Below, in pieces: positions 36,444-44,362 of a stretch of DNA of 64,000 nt. The notes below the pieces were generated by a model that was given only the letters and a program-made list of their open reading frames with translations, had not been told where the DNA came from and searched no databases. This DNA is from Fibrobacteria bacterium (lineage in GTDB: Bacteria > Fibrobacterota > Fibrobacteria > UBA5070), in NCBI GenBank assembly GCA_020633825.1, contig JACKCV010000001.1, positions 248,001 through 312,000 of the forward strand, given 5' to 3'. The first letter of the stretch is position 1. Each line of letters opens with the position of its first letter. The position numbers and the translations under genes were made by a program.

Positions 36444-37304
36444 ATGAGCGAGGGGGAAAAGGCTCCACCGCCGCGCAGGAAGAAGCACGGCGACCACGGG
36501 CACCACGGAGGAGCCTGGAAGGTGGCCTTCGCGGATTTCATGACTTCGATGTTCGCCTTGTTCCTGGTATTGTGGATCATCTCCAGCACCTCCGCCGAAC
36601 AGAAGGAGGCGATCGCCCAATATTTCCAGAATCCGACCATCTTCGCGCAGGGTTCCTCGAGTCCCATGGACATGGGAGGGGAGGCCCCGAGCAAGCAGCA
36701 GAACAACGGCGGATCGAATGTGACCGCCGAGGAGGGATCGGATCGGGAAGCCCTGGAGACGCTGGACTCGGTCCTGACCTCCGATTCGGCGCTCAAGAGT
36801 CTCGGCAAGCAGTTCCAGACCAAGATGACCGAGAAAGGGCTCGAGATCGAGATCTCCGACGCCGCCGGACTGGGGACCTTCGAGATGGGGTCGGCGAAGA
36901 TCAACCCCCGCATGCACCAGGCCTTGGCCGAACTGGGATCGGCCTTGGGAGGTCTGGAGAACGAGTTGGTGATCTCGGGCCACACCGACAGCTACGCCTA
37001 TTCCAACGGCTACTCGAACTGGCAGCTCTCCGCCGACCGGGCGAATTCCGTCCGGGAATACCTGTCCTCCCACGGGGTGGACGCGCAGAGGGTGAGTTCG
37101 GTGATCGGAAACGGAGATCGCGAGCCGAAGAACCTGGAAAACCCCTATGCGCCGGAAAATCGCCGCGTCAAGCTGCTCGTGCTCAAGAAGGGCGCCTCCC
37201 TCATGCGGGACGCGCCTCCCACCGGCGCCCCGGGGTTCAATCCCTTCGGCGGCGTACCGGAAAAGCCAAAGGCCCCGAAGTCTTCCCAGGGGCACGATCA
37301 CTGA
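36444..37304 (+). CDS. motB: Stator protein MotB
   Basis: A 286-aa protein with a His-rich cytoplasmic start, one membrane helix FADFMTSMFALFLVLWIIS in which Asp31 is the expected proton-binding residue, and a C-terminal OmpA-like peptidoglycan-binding domain (ISGHTDSYAYSN; NWQLSADRANSVREYL; RRVKLLVLKK). The intervening plug/linker is of usual length. Forms the MotA4-5B2 ion channel. Confidence 0.95.
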   Translation: MSEGEKAPPPRRKKHGDHGHHGGAWKVAFADFMTSMFALFLVLWIISSTSAEQKEAIAQYFQNPTIFAQGSSSPMDMGGEAPSKQQNNGGSNVTAEEGSDREALETLDSVLTSDSALKSLGKQFQTKMTEKGLEIEISDAAGLGTFEMGSAKINPRMHQALAELGSALGGLENELVISGHTDSYAYSNGYSNWQLSADRANSVREYLSSHGVDAQRVSSVIGNGDREPKNLENPYAPENRRVKLLVLKKGASLMRDAPPTGAPGFNPFGGVPEKPKAPKSSQGHDH

Positions 37305-37312
37305 TCCGATCG

Positions 37313-37337
37313 CACCCGAACGTCGTTCGGATGGGTG
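37313..37337 (+). terminator. Hairpin after motB
   Basis: CCGAAC-GTC-GTTCGG is a perfect 6-bp stem, extendable outward by CAC/GTG pairing around an AT bulge, starting 9 bp after the motB stop. No U-run. Candidate terminator or 3'-end structure. Confidence 0.35.
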
Positions 37338-37404
37338 ACCGGCTCGGGCGGTGATAGATTTGGGACGTGTTCGGTCCACCCATTCCTCGGCGGAGGCGGT
37401 TCCC

Positions 37405-38220
37405 ATGATCCCTTTGCTCCTTGTCGTCGTCGCCTTGAGCAAGGGGTTTCCCGCCACCGCGGAATTCCCCCCCATCCTCCTCGATCCCAGGACTCCCGCC
37501 TTCGTGGAGCGGACCGACCTCATGGACACCTTGTCGCCCACGCTCAACGAGGTACGTGGTCGGAATCCGGACGTCCATCGGGTCGCCAGAAGAGGAGCGG
37601 GCTCGAAGCCCTTGCCGTGCGCGGCGGCATCCACCAAGCCGGGCAAGAAGGGCCGCAAGACCGATCGGAATGGCACCGGGAAGAAGAGCGGCTCGGCGCG
37701 TCTGGTGCGGGATGGCCGCATGTCGGTGTGCCTGGAATTGCAGGAGAACCAGTTGCGGCTCACCACCAAGGGAGCCGCATCGGATTCGGTGATTCGATGG
37801 ATTCCCGTCTTCGTTTCCCAGCAGGCACGGGTATCGTTGGTCTCGGCCCGGATCGTGGGCCTTTCGGGGGAGCCCTTGCTGGAAATGCTCCTGGTCGAAC
37901 GCAACGATCCCGCCGACGGGGGAAGGTTCGAGGACACCACCTGGCTGCTCGTCGATCCGGTCCGGGAACGCTGGTTGGTCAATGCCCGACGCAGCCACCA
38001 GGCGGAGGGAGGATCCGACCAAGGGAATTTCACGGAATCCTGCGAAGCGGTGGCGGAGATCCGCGAAGGACTGGTCGTGCTGGGAGGGGAGACCTGCGAC
38101 GAGGAGACCTTGTCGGAAAGCGATTCGGGAGAGGAGAGCACCTACACCCGCCATTCGGGTCCCGAACCGGTTTCGAGGTATCGATTCCGGCGCGGTCTCC
38201 TCGTGGAGCAGCTTCCCTAG
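37405..38220 (+). CDS. Hypothetical exported protein
   Basis: A 271-aa protein of unknown family. ATG 37405 is preceded by GGAGG at a good distance and begins a short signal-like helix MIPLLLVVVALSKGFPATA. The mature part is basic in the first third (KPGKKGRKTDRNGTGKK) and acidic towards the end (GEETCDEETLSESDSGEE-like). A GTG at 37351 would remove the signal from the N terminus and is less likely. TAGATT at 37354-37359 may be its -10. An IS1380 element inserted exactly at its stop codon, but the CTAG duplication keeps the TAG. Confidence 0.65.
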   Translation: MIPLLLVVVALSKGFPATAEFPPILLDPRTPAFVERTDLMDTLSPTLNEVRGRNPDVHRVARRGAGSKPLPCAAASTKPGKKGRKTDRNGTGKKSGSARLVRDGRMSVCLELQENQLRLTTKGAASDSVIRWIPVFVSQQARVSLVSARIVGLSGEPLLEMLLVERNDPADGGRFEDTTWLLVDPVRERWLVNARRSHQAEGGSDQGNFTESCEAVAEIREGLVVLGGETCDEETLSESDSGEESTYTRHSGPEPVSRYRFRRGLLVEQLP

Positions 38221-39833
38221 CCTGAATCCGTCGCGACAGATTCTCAATCGAGGGATTTTCGCCGCAAACAGAAATTGGCGTCAGTTTTGAGCGACGTCCT
38301 CGGTGATTTGGTCCTCGGAGCGGGCTTTCGTCGATTTTCAGGCGCACCTTGCCCTTACCCGGGCTCGCGGCGCCCGGGATGCCTGCCCTCAACCGAGGGC
38401 GGGCGCTGGTGATCCGCGCAGGCGGGCCGCGATGGCCAGCCTCTCGAAGGCCTTGCGGAAGAGCCCCTCGTCGGGATGGCTGGACGACAGGTGCATGCGG
38501 ATGCGCCGGGTGTTGCGGGTCACGACGGCGCCGATCTTCAAAAGCTTGATCCGGATGGTGGAGCAGGTGGACCGCTCCTCCTTCTCACCCTTCAGCCCGA
38601 TCGATCGCAGCGTGTGCTGCAGCAGGTAGGCCATGACCGACATCAGCATGCGCATCCAGTTGTCCTGAAATCCGCCGTGGGACAGCCTCGATCCGAACAG
38701 GTCCGCCTGCGTCTCCTTGAAGCGGTTCTCCATCTCGCCACGGGCGCAGTAGACCTTGGTGTAGACGTGGTCGGGATCGCCGGGCAGATTGGTGACGACG
38801 TAGCGGGTGTTGGGGCCCAGCGGATTGCGCTCGGCCTTGACGACCACACGACGCTGGGCTTTCCACGGCCCCGCCTGGTATCGAAATTCGTCGAACAGCT
38901 TCTGCCACTGGGCGGTCTGGAGGAACAGCTCGTCGGCCTCCATGCGCAGGCCGATGCTCTTCTTGTCCAGCGCGGAGTTGGGTTGCAGGCCCACGACGTA
39001 GCTCACGTCGTGGCGCTCGCACCAATGCAGGATGTGGTCGCGGCAGTAGGCGGCATCGGCCCTCCAGACGATGCGCACCCCGGGCCAGGCACGGCGCAAC
39101 CGATGCACCAGCTCCGCCAGCACCGCCAGAGCGCCTCGAGCCGGCCCGCGGTCGGCGGGGCGCAGGATCGCGCACAGAGGGTGCTTGCCCGCGAACACGA
39201 ACAGGGGCAGGTAGCAGTAGCCATCGTAGTGCCCGTGGAAGAATCGACCTTCCTGGGTGCCGTGCAGTTGCACGTCGGTGGCGTCGAAATCCAGGACGAT
39301 CTCTTGGGGAACATTGCCCTTGTGGGACTCGATGTAGGTGTCGACCAGAATCTCGTTGAGCTTCCAGTTGGTCTGTGGCGTGGCCAGGCGGGAAACCCGT
39401 CCGAGGGTGGAATCGCTGGCCAAGGGCTTGTCCTGCCCTACGGCCGTCTGAAGCGCGATGTCGTGGCGCATGTTGCGCTGATCGACCAGATCTTCCTGCC
39501 CCAGGCACAGGCTGTAGACCGCCTGGCGGACCATGGAGGGAAGCGAATGGGTGCAGGAAGACTTGCGACGCGTGTCGGGAATGCAACGGGCGATGCGGTG
39601 AGAAAGACTGCCAAGAGCGCGATCGGCCAGACCCAGCAGGAGGGCTCCACCGTTGGAGGTCACCTCCCCGCCCTCGAAATCGACTTCGATCTTGCGGCCC
39701 TGGACCATCGGGAAGAGGTCGAGTGTGTGGTTACGTTTCGTCATGGGCCCTCTGGTCTGTTGGTTTGTTTCCCAAGTCCCAATGTATGGGACTTACAGCA
39801 GATCAGATGGGCTTTCCCCATGACAAATTCAGG
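38221..39833 (-). mobile_element. IS1380-family insertion sequence, complete
   Basis: The element is 1613 bp with terminal repeats CCTGAATCCGTC (left) and CCTGAATTTGTC (complement of right end), flanked by a 4-bp duplication CTAG at 38217-38220 and 39834-39837. One transposase gene fills it. It sits between convergent genes and leaves both intact. Confidence 0.93.
38389..39744 (-). CDS. IS1380-family transposase
   Basis: A 451-aa DDE transposase (DDE_Tnp_1-like). The N terminus carries EVTSNGGALLLGLADRALG, a hallmark of the family. Catalytic segments are IVLDFDATDVQLHG, RIVWRADAAYCRD and ARGEMENRFKETQADLFG (Glu). The C-terminal LKIGAVVTRNTRRIRMHLSS is also typical. Intact frame, potentially active. 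Confidence 0.95.
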   Translation of the reverse strand: MTKRNHTLDLFPMVQGRKIEVDFEGGEVTSNGGALLLGLADRALGSLSHRIARCIPDTRRKSSCTHSLPSMVRQAVYSLCLGQEDLVDQRNMRHDIALQTAVGQDKPLASDSTLGRVSRLATPQTNWKLNEILVDTYIESHKGNVPQEIVLDFDATDVQLHGTQEGRFFHGHYDGYCYLPLFVFAGKHPLCAILRPADRGPARGALAVLAELVHRLRRAWPGVRIVWRADAAYCRDHILHWCERHDVSYVVGLQPNSALDKKSIGLRMEADELFLQTAQWQKLFDEFRYQAGPWKAQRRVVVKAERNPLGPNTRYVVTNLPGDPDHVYTKVYCARGEMENRFKETQADLFGSRLSHGGFQDNWMRMLMSVMAYLLQHTLRSIGLKGEKEERSTCSTIRIKLLKIGAVVTRNTRRIRMHLSSSHPDEGLFRKAFERLAIAARLRGSPAPALG

Positions 39834-39871
39834 CTAGGCCTCCTTCCCTGCCGCCATCCGGGCGCGGAGGG

Positions 39872-41296
39872 CTACCCGGGAGGGGTCGCCTTGGCGCGGG
39901 ATCCCTTCGCGGACGACGCCTTCCGCTTCTCCGTGACGGCGCCCTCCTCCGTGGAGGATTTGGCCGTAGGGGTCGTTTTCCGACGGGAAGGACGCTTCGA
40001 GGCCGGCGAATCCGCCTTGGGTCGGGCGTCCACCTCCGGGGAGGACTCCGTGGAAGGGGCGACGACAAGGGCGGGTACCGGTGCCGCGAGATCTCGGGAT
40101 TCGGAATCGGATGCCGAAGGACCCGGGCCGGGGGATGGAGCCTCGGGGGACGTTGGAACCTCGTTGGGGGCGGAGGGCATTTCCGGGATCGACAGGGGAT
40201 GATCCGGCACCAGGGAGGTGCGCTCGGGCTCCGAGGGCGTGTTCGCAGCGGGAACGGAGGCCTCCAGGGCGGGCGCAGGCCGCGGTTCGCGATCCCGGAA
40301 ACGGTCGTCGCGCCGATCCCGGCCTCGTCCGCGGCCGTGGCGTTCGAAGTCGGGATGGCGCTCCTGAATCCGCTCCGTGCGGCGTTCTCCGGGTGTTTCC
40401 GGGGCCCGTTCGGCGAATCGCTCCGGGGGTTCGATGGCCACCGGAGTGGCGTGACTGCGGGGACGCAGACGCACTTCCTGGTCGTTGCGGCCGGCTCGGA
40501 CCTCGAGCACGTTCTCGAACTTCTTCATGAATGCCGAGAAGGAGCGCACGCCGTGCTGCTCCTCCTCGAAAGTCGGATCCATGCGCTTCATCATCGGCCG
40601 GATGGCACCCTTGAGGACCCATCCCTCCCCGGATTTCCCCGAGAGCCTCAGGATGGCGCGTCGCAGGAGTTCCTCCGGGCGGGAGAGGACGACATTGTCG
40701 GGATCTGTCTGGGGAGGCGAGGCGGGAGCTTCCTGGGCCGGGTTGGGGGGCACCGGCGCGGAATCGCTCCGAGGTCCGTCGTCGTCGAGGATGAGGGCTT
40801 CGTAGAACTTGAATTCGTGGCAGCTGTGCGCCCAGTGCCGGTTGGTGTTGGCCTGGGTGCCGATGCCGACGAGGGTCTTCCCCAAGGCCTTGATCTTCTG
40901 CGCGACGGGCAGGAAGTCGCTGTCCCCGCCCACGATCACCACGACATCCACATGGGGGAACCGCATCAGGTCCTCGGTGCAATCCAGGCAGAGTTTGATG
41001 TCGCCACCGTTCTTGGCGGAGGCTCCGGGGTGGAACAGCTGGATCAATTCCAGTCCGTTGTGGAGCAGGGCCTCGCGGTACTTGCCGTACCATTGCCAAT
41101 TGCAGTAGGCCCGGTTGATGGAGACCACGCCGAAAGTCGCGGCGTATTCCATGATGCTTTCGATGTCGACCAGAGCCTCCTGGGCGAGGTACTTGGTGCG
41201 ACCGTAGGCGCCCTGGCCGCCCTTCTTCTCGACCAGGCTGGCTTGGAGGTTTTCGAAGTCCCAATAAATGGCCACGTTGGTGGGGTTTTCGCGCAT
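39872..41296 (-). CDS. NYN-domain (LabA/DUF88-like) RNase protein with OST-HTH-like domain and disordered tail
   Basis: A 474-aa protein. Residues 1-170 form a NYN/PIN-like nuclease domain with the acidic cluster WDFENL (Asp13), GGDIKLCLD and VVIVGGDSDF. A LOTUS/OST-HTH-like segment follows at about 205-290 (ELLRRAILRLSGKSGEGWVLKG). The last 180 residues are Pro/Arg/Ser-rich and probably disordered, ending in a Lys/Arg-rich tail likely to bind RNA. NYN plus OST-HTH is a known pairing and implies RNA processing. ATG 41296 is chosen; no clear ribosome site precedes it. Confidence 0.85.
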   Translation of the reverse strand: MRENPTNVAIYWDFENLQASLVEKKGGQGAYGRTKYLAQEALVDIESIMEYAATFGVVSINRAYCNWQWYGKYREALLHNGLELIQLFHPGASAKNGGDIKLCLDCTEDLMRFPHVDVVVIVGGDSDFLPVAQKIKALGKTLVGIGTQANTNRHWAHSCHEFKFYEALILDDDGPRSDSAPVPPNPAQEAPASPPQTDPDNVVLSRPEELLRRAILRLSGKSGEGWVLKGAIRPMMKRMDPTFEEEQHGVRSFSAFMKKFENVLEVRAGRNDQEVRLRPRSHATPVAIEPPERFAERAPETPGERRTERIQERHPDFERHGRGRGRDRRDDRFRDREPRPAPALEASVPAANTPSEPERTSLVPDHPLSIPEMPSAPNEVPTSPEAPSPGPGPSASDSESRDLAAPVPALVVAPSTESSPEVDARPKADSPASKRPSRRKTTPTAKSSTEEGAVTEKRKASSAKGSRAKATPPG

Positions 41297-41350
41297 GGGA
41301 GGAGTTGGACTTTCAGGAAAGCGATGTGGTGCGGAATCTTCGGTTCCGCT

Positions 41351-41363
41351 GGGGGGGGGGGGG
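41351..41363. repeat. Homopolymer run of 13 G (C on the coding strand of the NYN gene)
   Basis: Thirteen consecutive G lie 55 bp upstream of the NYN-protein start codon, outside any supported gene. Such tracts are prone to slipped-strand mispairing and to assembly error. Confidence 0.8.
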
Positions 41364-41581
41364 AGACCCACCAAGGTAGACTCGGAGGCAGTCTTCCACG
41401 GGCCGGTGTTCCCACCAGGGAGGATGTCCCGAGAGAGGGGAGGGGCGCCGATCGGAAGGTCGTGCGCCAGTGGCGTCCAAAAAATTCCGGACCCGTCGTT
41501 CATTCGACGTCGCGGAGGTGGCCGGGGGCTAGTTTACCCGTAAATCCCCGCCGTCGCTTTCTCTCGATGGAGACCCGCTCC

Positions 41582-41899
41582 ATGTCGGTATCCCCGCGCC
41601 CTCTCCGGTCCGTTCCAGACTCCCCCCTTGCCAGGAAGACGCTCTCCGGGGAGGTGGACATCCCTGTTCGTCTCGATTCGCAGGGATCCCTTCGCCTTCC
41701 GGAAAGCCTTGCGGGGGCGCCGGTGCGACTCCTGGACGAGCAAGGAGCCCTTCGTTGGGTGTCGTTCTCCTCGGGAAGGAGCCGAACTTCCCAAAGGATG
41801 CCTCTGCACTGCGATCCCACCCAGTTGCGGATCCAGGTCAAGTTGGACGGAGCCTGGAGGGAGGCGTTCTTCACCTCGGAGTCGGATTCCCCGGAGTAG
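41582..41899 (+). CDS. Hypothetical protein upstream of SRAP
   Basis: A 105-aa protein of unknown family, starting at ATG 41582 with GGAG upstream (ATG 41567 would add five residues). It contains VDIPVRLDSQGSLRLPESL and IQVKLDGAWREAFF and has no signal or membrane helix. The SRAP gene starts 10 bp after its stop, suggesting co-transcription. Confidence 0.6.
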   Translation: MSVSPRPLRSVPDSPLARKTLSGEVDIPVRLDSQGSLRLPESLAGAPVRLLDEQGALRWVSFSSGRSRTSQRMPLHCDPTQLRIQVKLDGAWREAFFTSESDSPE

Positions 41900-41909
41900 A
41901 TTCCATGGC

Positions 41910-42539
41910 ATGTGTGGGACCTTCTCCGTACGCCGGGATGGACGCGTGGTCCGGGAGGATGTGGAATCGGAGCTGCGGGTTCCGGTGAAGCTTCGCGAGG
42001 ACCTGCCGGATCTACCGGTGGGGACCTTGCACCCCGGAAGCATCGGATGGATCGTGGGAGGGGAGGAGTGCTTCGAGATGGAGCAGGCCAGCTGGGGCCT
42101 CGTCCCCGCCTGGGCTCGGGACCTTTCCATCGCCCGGCACACCTTCAATGCTCGCGCGGAGACGATCCGGGAGAAACCTGCGTTCCGGGAGGCTTTCCGT
42201 GGTGGCAGATGCGTGGTGCCGTCGCTCGGGTGGTGGGAGTGGGATGCCCGCAAGCGGAAGGTTTTCGTCCAGGCCGAGGAGGGGAAGCCCTTCCTGTTCG
42301 CCGGCCTGAGGTCGCGGGGAACCTTCACGATCGTCACCCGGCCCGCAAGCCCCGGCCTGGCCGCATTGCATCACCGGGAACCTCTGGTGGTGAGCTCGGC
42401 TTCCGCGCGACTTTGGCTGGATTCCGGCACCCGGGAGGATGCCTTGATGGAGGTGGTCCACCGGGAGGAGCCCCTTGCCTGGGTCTTGCGCCGGGAGCCT
42501 CCGCCTCCCACGGCACAGTTCTCCCTGGAGCTCGACTGA
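41910..42539 (+). CDS. SOS response-associated peptidase (SRAP/YedK/HMCES)
   Basis: A 209-aa SRAP protein, which caps abasic sites in single-stranded DNA through a covalent link to its Cys2. The start MCGTFS exposes Cys2 after Met removal. Other family positions are visible: NARAETI, GWWEW (Glu) and the His in AALHHREPLVV, where most members have HDRMP. ATG 41910 is fixed by the Cys2 requirement. No SOS box was recognised upstream. Confidence 0.93.
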   Translation: MCGTFSVRRDGRVVREDVESELRVPVKLREDLPDLPVGTLHPGSIGWIVGGEECFEMEQASWGLVPAWARDLSIARHTFNARAETIREKPAFREAFRGGRCVVPSLGWWEWDARKRKVFVQAEEGKPFLFAGLRSRGTFTIVTRPASPGLAALHHREPLVVSSASARLWLDSGTREDALMEVVHREEPLAWVLRREPPPPTAQFSLELD

Positions 42540-42563
42540 GGAGGCGCAAGTCGGGATTCGACA

Positions 42564-42592
42564 TTGACTTTGGCTTCCTGGAGTGGTGTCAT
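42564..42592 (+). promoter_or_regulatory. Promoter of the kinase-receiver-pilB operon
   Basis: TTGACT (42564-42569), a 17-bp spacer and TGTCAT (42587-42592) preceded by TGG. The GTG start of the kinase lies 28 nt downstream of the -10, with a GGAG ribosome site in between. Confidence 0.5.
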
Positions 42593-42620
42593 GTAGTGGT
42601 GCTTCCACGAGGAGTCGAAC

Positions 42621-43781
42621 GTGAAGGACGTACTTCCCACAGCCTATGCGTCCGCGGAGCGCTCGTCGGCGGAGGAGCTCGAGGTCGGTGCCTCGGCGGT
42701 CGCCTCCGAGCCCTCGTTCTGCGAGGCGTTGCAGCTGGTCCCCAATCTCGTCCTGATCCTCGACGACCATCGGCAGGTCGTGTTCGCCAACGAAGCCGCC
42801 GTGCGGGTGCTCCGTCGGACGCGCGTGGAGGATCTGGTCGGACTGCGACACGGGGACGCCTGGGGATGCGTCCACCACGACGAGAATTCGGGAGGCTGCG
42901 GGACCAGCGAATCCTGCCGGTACTGCGGGGCGGTCAATGCCGTCCTGACCAGCCAGAAGGGCGAAAAGGCCGTCGACGAGTGTCGAATGCGCGTGCGCGG
43001 GGAGCAGGGCGAGGAGGCGGTGGATCTTAGGGTCTGGGCGACACCCGTTTCCATCGGCTCCAGTTCGTTCACGATGTTCACCGCGGTGGACATCGCCGAG
43101 GAGAAGCGCAAGGCCTTCCTGGAGAGGATCTTCCTGCACGACATCCTGAATACCGCCTCGGCCCTGCGGGGGTTCTCGACCCTCCTGGGAATGGGGGGAG
43201 CCGGACCCGAGGAGGAGAGCCTCCTCGTCCAGAGGGTCGGACACCTGTCGGAACGGATCATCGACGAGATCAACGCCCAGAAGACCATTCTCGCCGCCGA
43301 ATCGGGGGAGCTGATCGTGCAGGCCCGGTCCGTCGCCTCGCGCTCGATCCTGGAGGAGATCCACGGGAATTGGAGCCGCCCGGACTTCCTGGACGGTCGG
43401 AATCTGGTCATCGGGGAAGGGGCCGCCGATGTCGCACTGGAGACGGATCCCGTCCTCCTGGTGAGGGTGCTTTCCAACATGGCCAAGAACGCGATCGAGG
43501 CATCCTCCGCCGGGGAAAGCATCGAAATGGATTGCCGGACCACCGGGAATGATGTGGTGTTCAGCGTCCGCAATCCGGGGTTCATGCCCGAAGCCATCCG
43601 GCTCCAGGTCTTCCAGAGGTCGTTCTCCACGAAGGGGCCTGGGCGGGGCCTGGGGACCTACAGCATGAAATTCCTCGCCGAATCCTACCTGCACGGGAGC
43701 GTCTCCTTCGAGTCCGCCGAAGACCTCGGGACGACGTTCCGCATCACCGTTCCGCGCACCTGGCCTGCGGCCAAGAACTGA
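42621..43781 (+). CDS. PAS-domain sensor histidine kinase with Cys-rich PAS insert
   Basis: A 386-aa soluble kinase. A PAS domain at about 35-150 carries a cysteine/histidine cluster WGCVHHDENSGGCG then CRYCGAV. The H-box is FLHDILNTASALRGFS near residue 173. The HATPase has LSNMAKNAIEASS (N box), FSVRNPGFMP (G1-like) and KGPGRGLGTYSMKFLAE (G2). The Cys cluster resembles one seen in other bacterial PAS kinases and could hold a metal or Fe-S centre. The GTG start has GGAG upstream. The receiver protein follows 12 bp later. Confidence 0.88.
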   Translation: MKDVLPTAYASAERSSAEELEVGASAVASEPSFCEALQLVPNLVLILDDHRQVVFANEAAVRVLRRTRVEDLVGLRHGDAWGCVHHDENSGGCGTSESCRYCGAVNAVLTSQKGEKAVDECRMRVRGEQGEEAVDLRVWATPVSIGSSSFTMFTAVDIAEEKRKAFLERIFLHDILNTASALRGFSTLLGMGGAGPEEESLLVQRVGHLSERIIDEINAQKTILAAESGELIVQARSVASRSILEEIHGNWSRPDFLDGRNLVIGEGAADVALETDPVLLVRVLSNMAKNAIEASSAGESIEMDCRTTGNDVVFSVRNPGFMPEAIRLQVFQRSFSTKGPGRGLGTYSMKFLAESYLHGSVSFESAEDLGTTFRITVPRTWPAAKN

Positions 43782-43793
43782 CGAGAGTTCTCC

Positions 43794-44201
43794 ATGGATC
43801 CCAATTCCCTTCCGACGGTCGTCCTCGCCGACGACGAGCCCCACATCCGGATGCTGATGAAGACCGTGCTCACCCGGGCGGGTTTCAAGGTGGCGGGCGA
43901 GGCGCGCAACGGCAGGGAAGCGATCGAGATGTGCAAGGAGCATCGGCCGGGAATCGTGCTGCTGGACATCAACATGCCCCTTGTCTCCGGCGAGGAGGCT
44001 CTTCCCGACATCCTCGCGAGCACCCCCGGAGTCGCCGTGATCATGCTGACCTCCATCACCGACCGCACCACGGTGGAAAGGTGCTTCGACATGGGAGCCG
44101 CCAACTACCTGCGCAAGGACACTCCGGTCCAGGAGATCGGAAGCCAGGTTCTGGCCACTTGGAAGGAATGGAACGAGCCCGCTTCCGAGGGGGAGCCATG
44201 A
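43794..44201 (+). CDS. Single-domain response regulator (CheY-like)
   Basis: A 135-aa receiver with no output domain. Acidic pocket D13-D14 in LADDEPH, phospho-acceptor D58 in VLLDINMP, Thr/Ser in IMLTSIT and Lys in YLRKDTP. It is almost certainly the partner of the kinase immediately upstream. Its stop overlaps the next small gene (ATGA), which together with pilB suggests that phospho-signalling acts on pilus extension. Confidence 0.92.
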   Translation: MDPNSLPTVVLADDEPHIRMLMKTVLTRAGFKVAGEARNGREAIEMCKEHRPGIVLLDINMPLVSGEEALPDILASTPGVAVIMLTSITDRTTVERCFDMGAANYLRKDTPVQEIGSQVLATWKEWNEPASEGEP

Positions 44202-44362
44202 GGGAAGCCCTGCCCCTGAAGAAGTTGCTGGAGGAAGTGGCCGAGGACGAGGTCATGGACGCACCCGCCAAATCCCTGAGAGTCTCCCAGGAGGAGATCT
44301 CCCAGTTGGCACGCCGCCGCCGTCGCCGGGGCAAGGCGGAAAACGATGATGCACAATCCTGA
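44198..44362 (+). CDS. Small 54-aa protein between receiver and pilB
   Basis: MREALPLKKLLEEVAEDE begins a highly charged protein with a Lys/Arg patch SQLARRRRRRGKAE near the C terminus. It overlaps the receiver gene by ATGA and the pilB gene by 17 bp, so it is tightly embedded in the operon. No family recognised. It may be an adaptor between the receiver and PilB, but that is inference from position only. Confidence 0.6.
   Translation: MREALPLKKLLEEVAEDEVMDAPAKSLRVSQEEISQLARRRRRRGKAENDDAQS

Noticed and set aside
35594..37304. ExbB/ExbD or TolQ/TolR pair instead of MotAB
   Set aside because: MotA has the four-helix pattern with a large loop, and the partner has the MotB-type OmpA domain and plug region, not the short ExbD/TolR form.
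37351..37404. GTG start extending the exported hypothetical protein
   Set aside because: The extension would bury the signal peptide, and the GGAGG site belongs to ATG 37405.
42012..43943. Long minus-strand frame over SRAP and the PAS kinase
   Set aside because: It overlaps two recognised plus-strand genes, lacks any motif and has no ribosome site.
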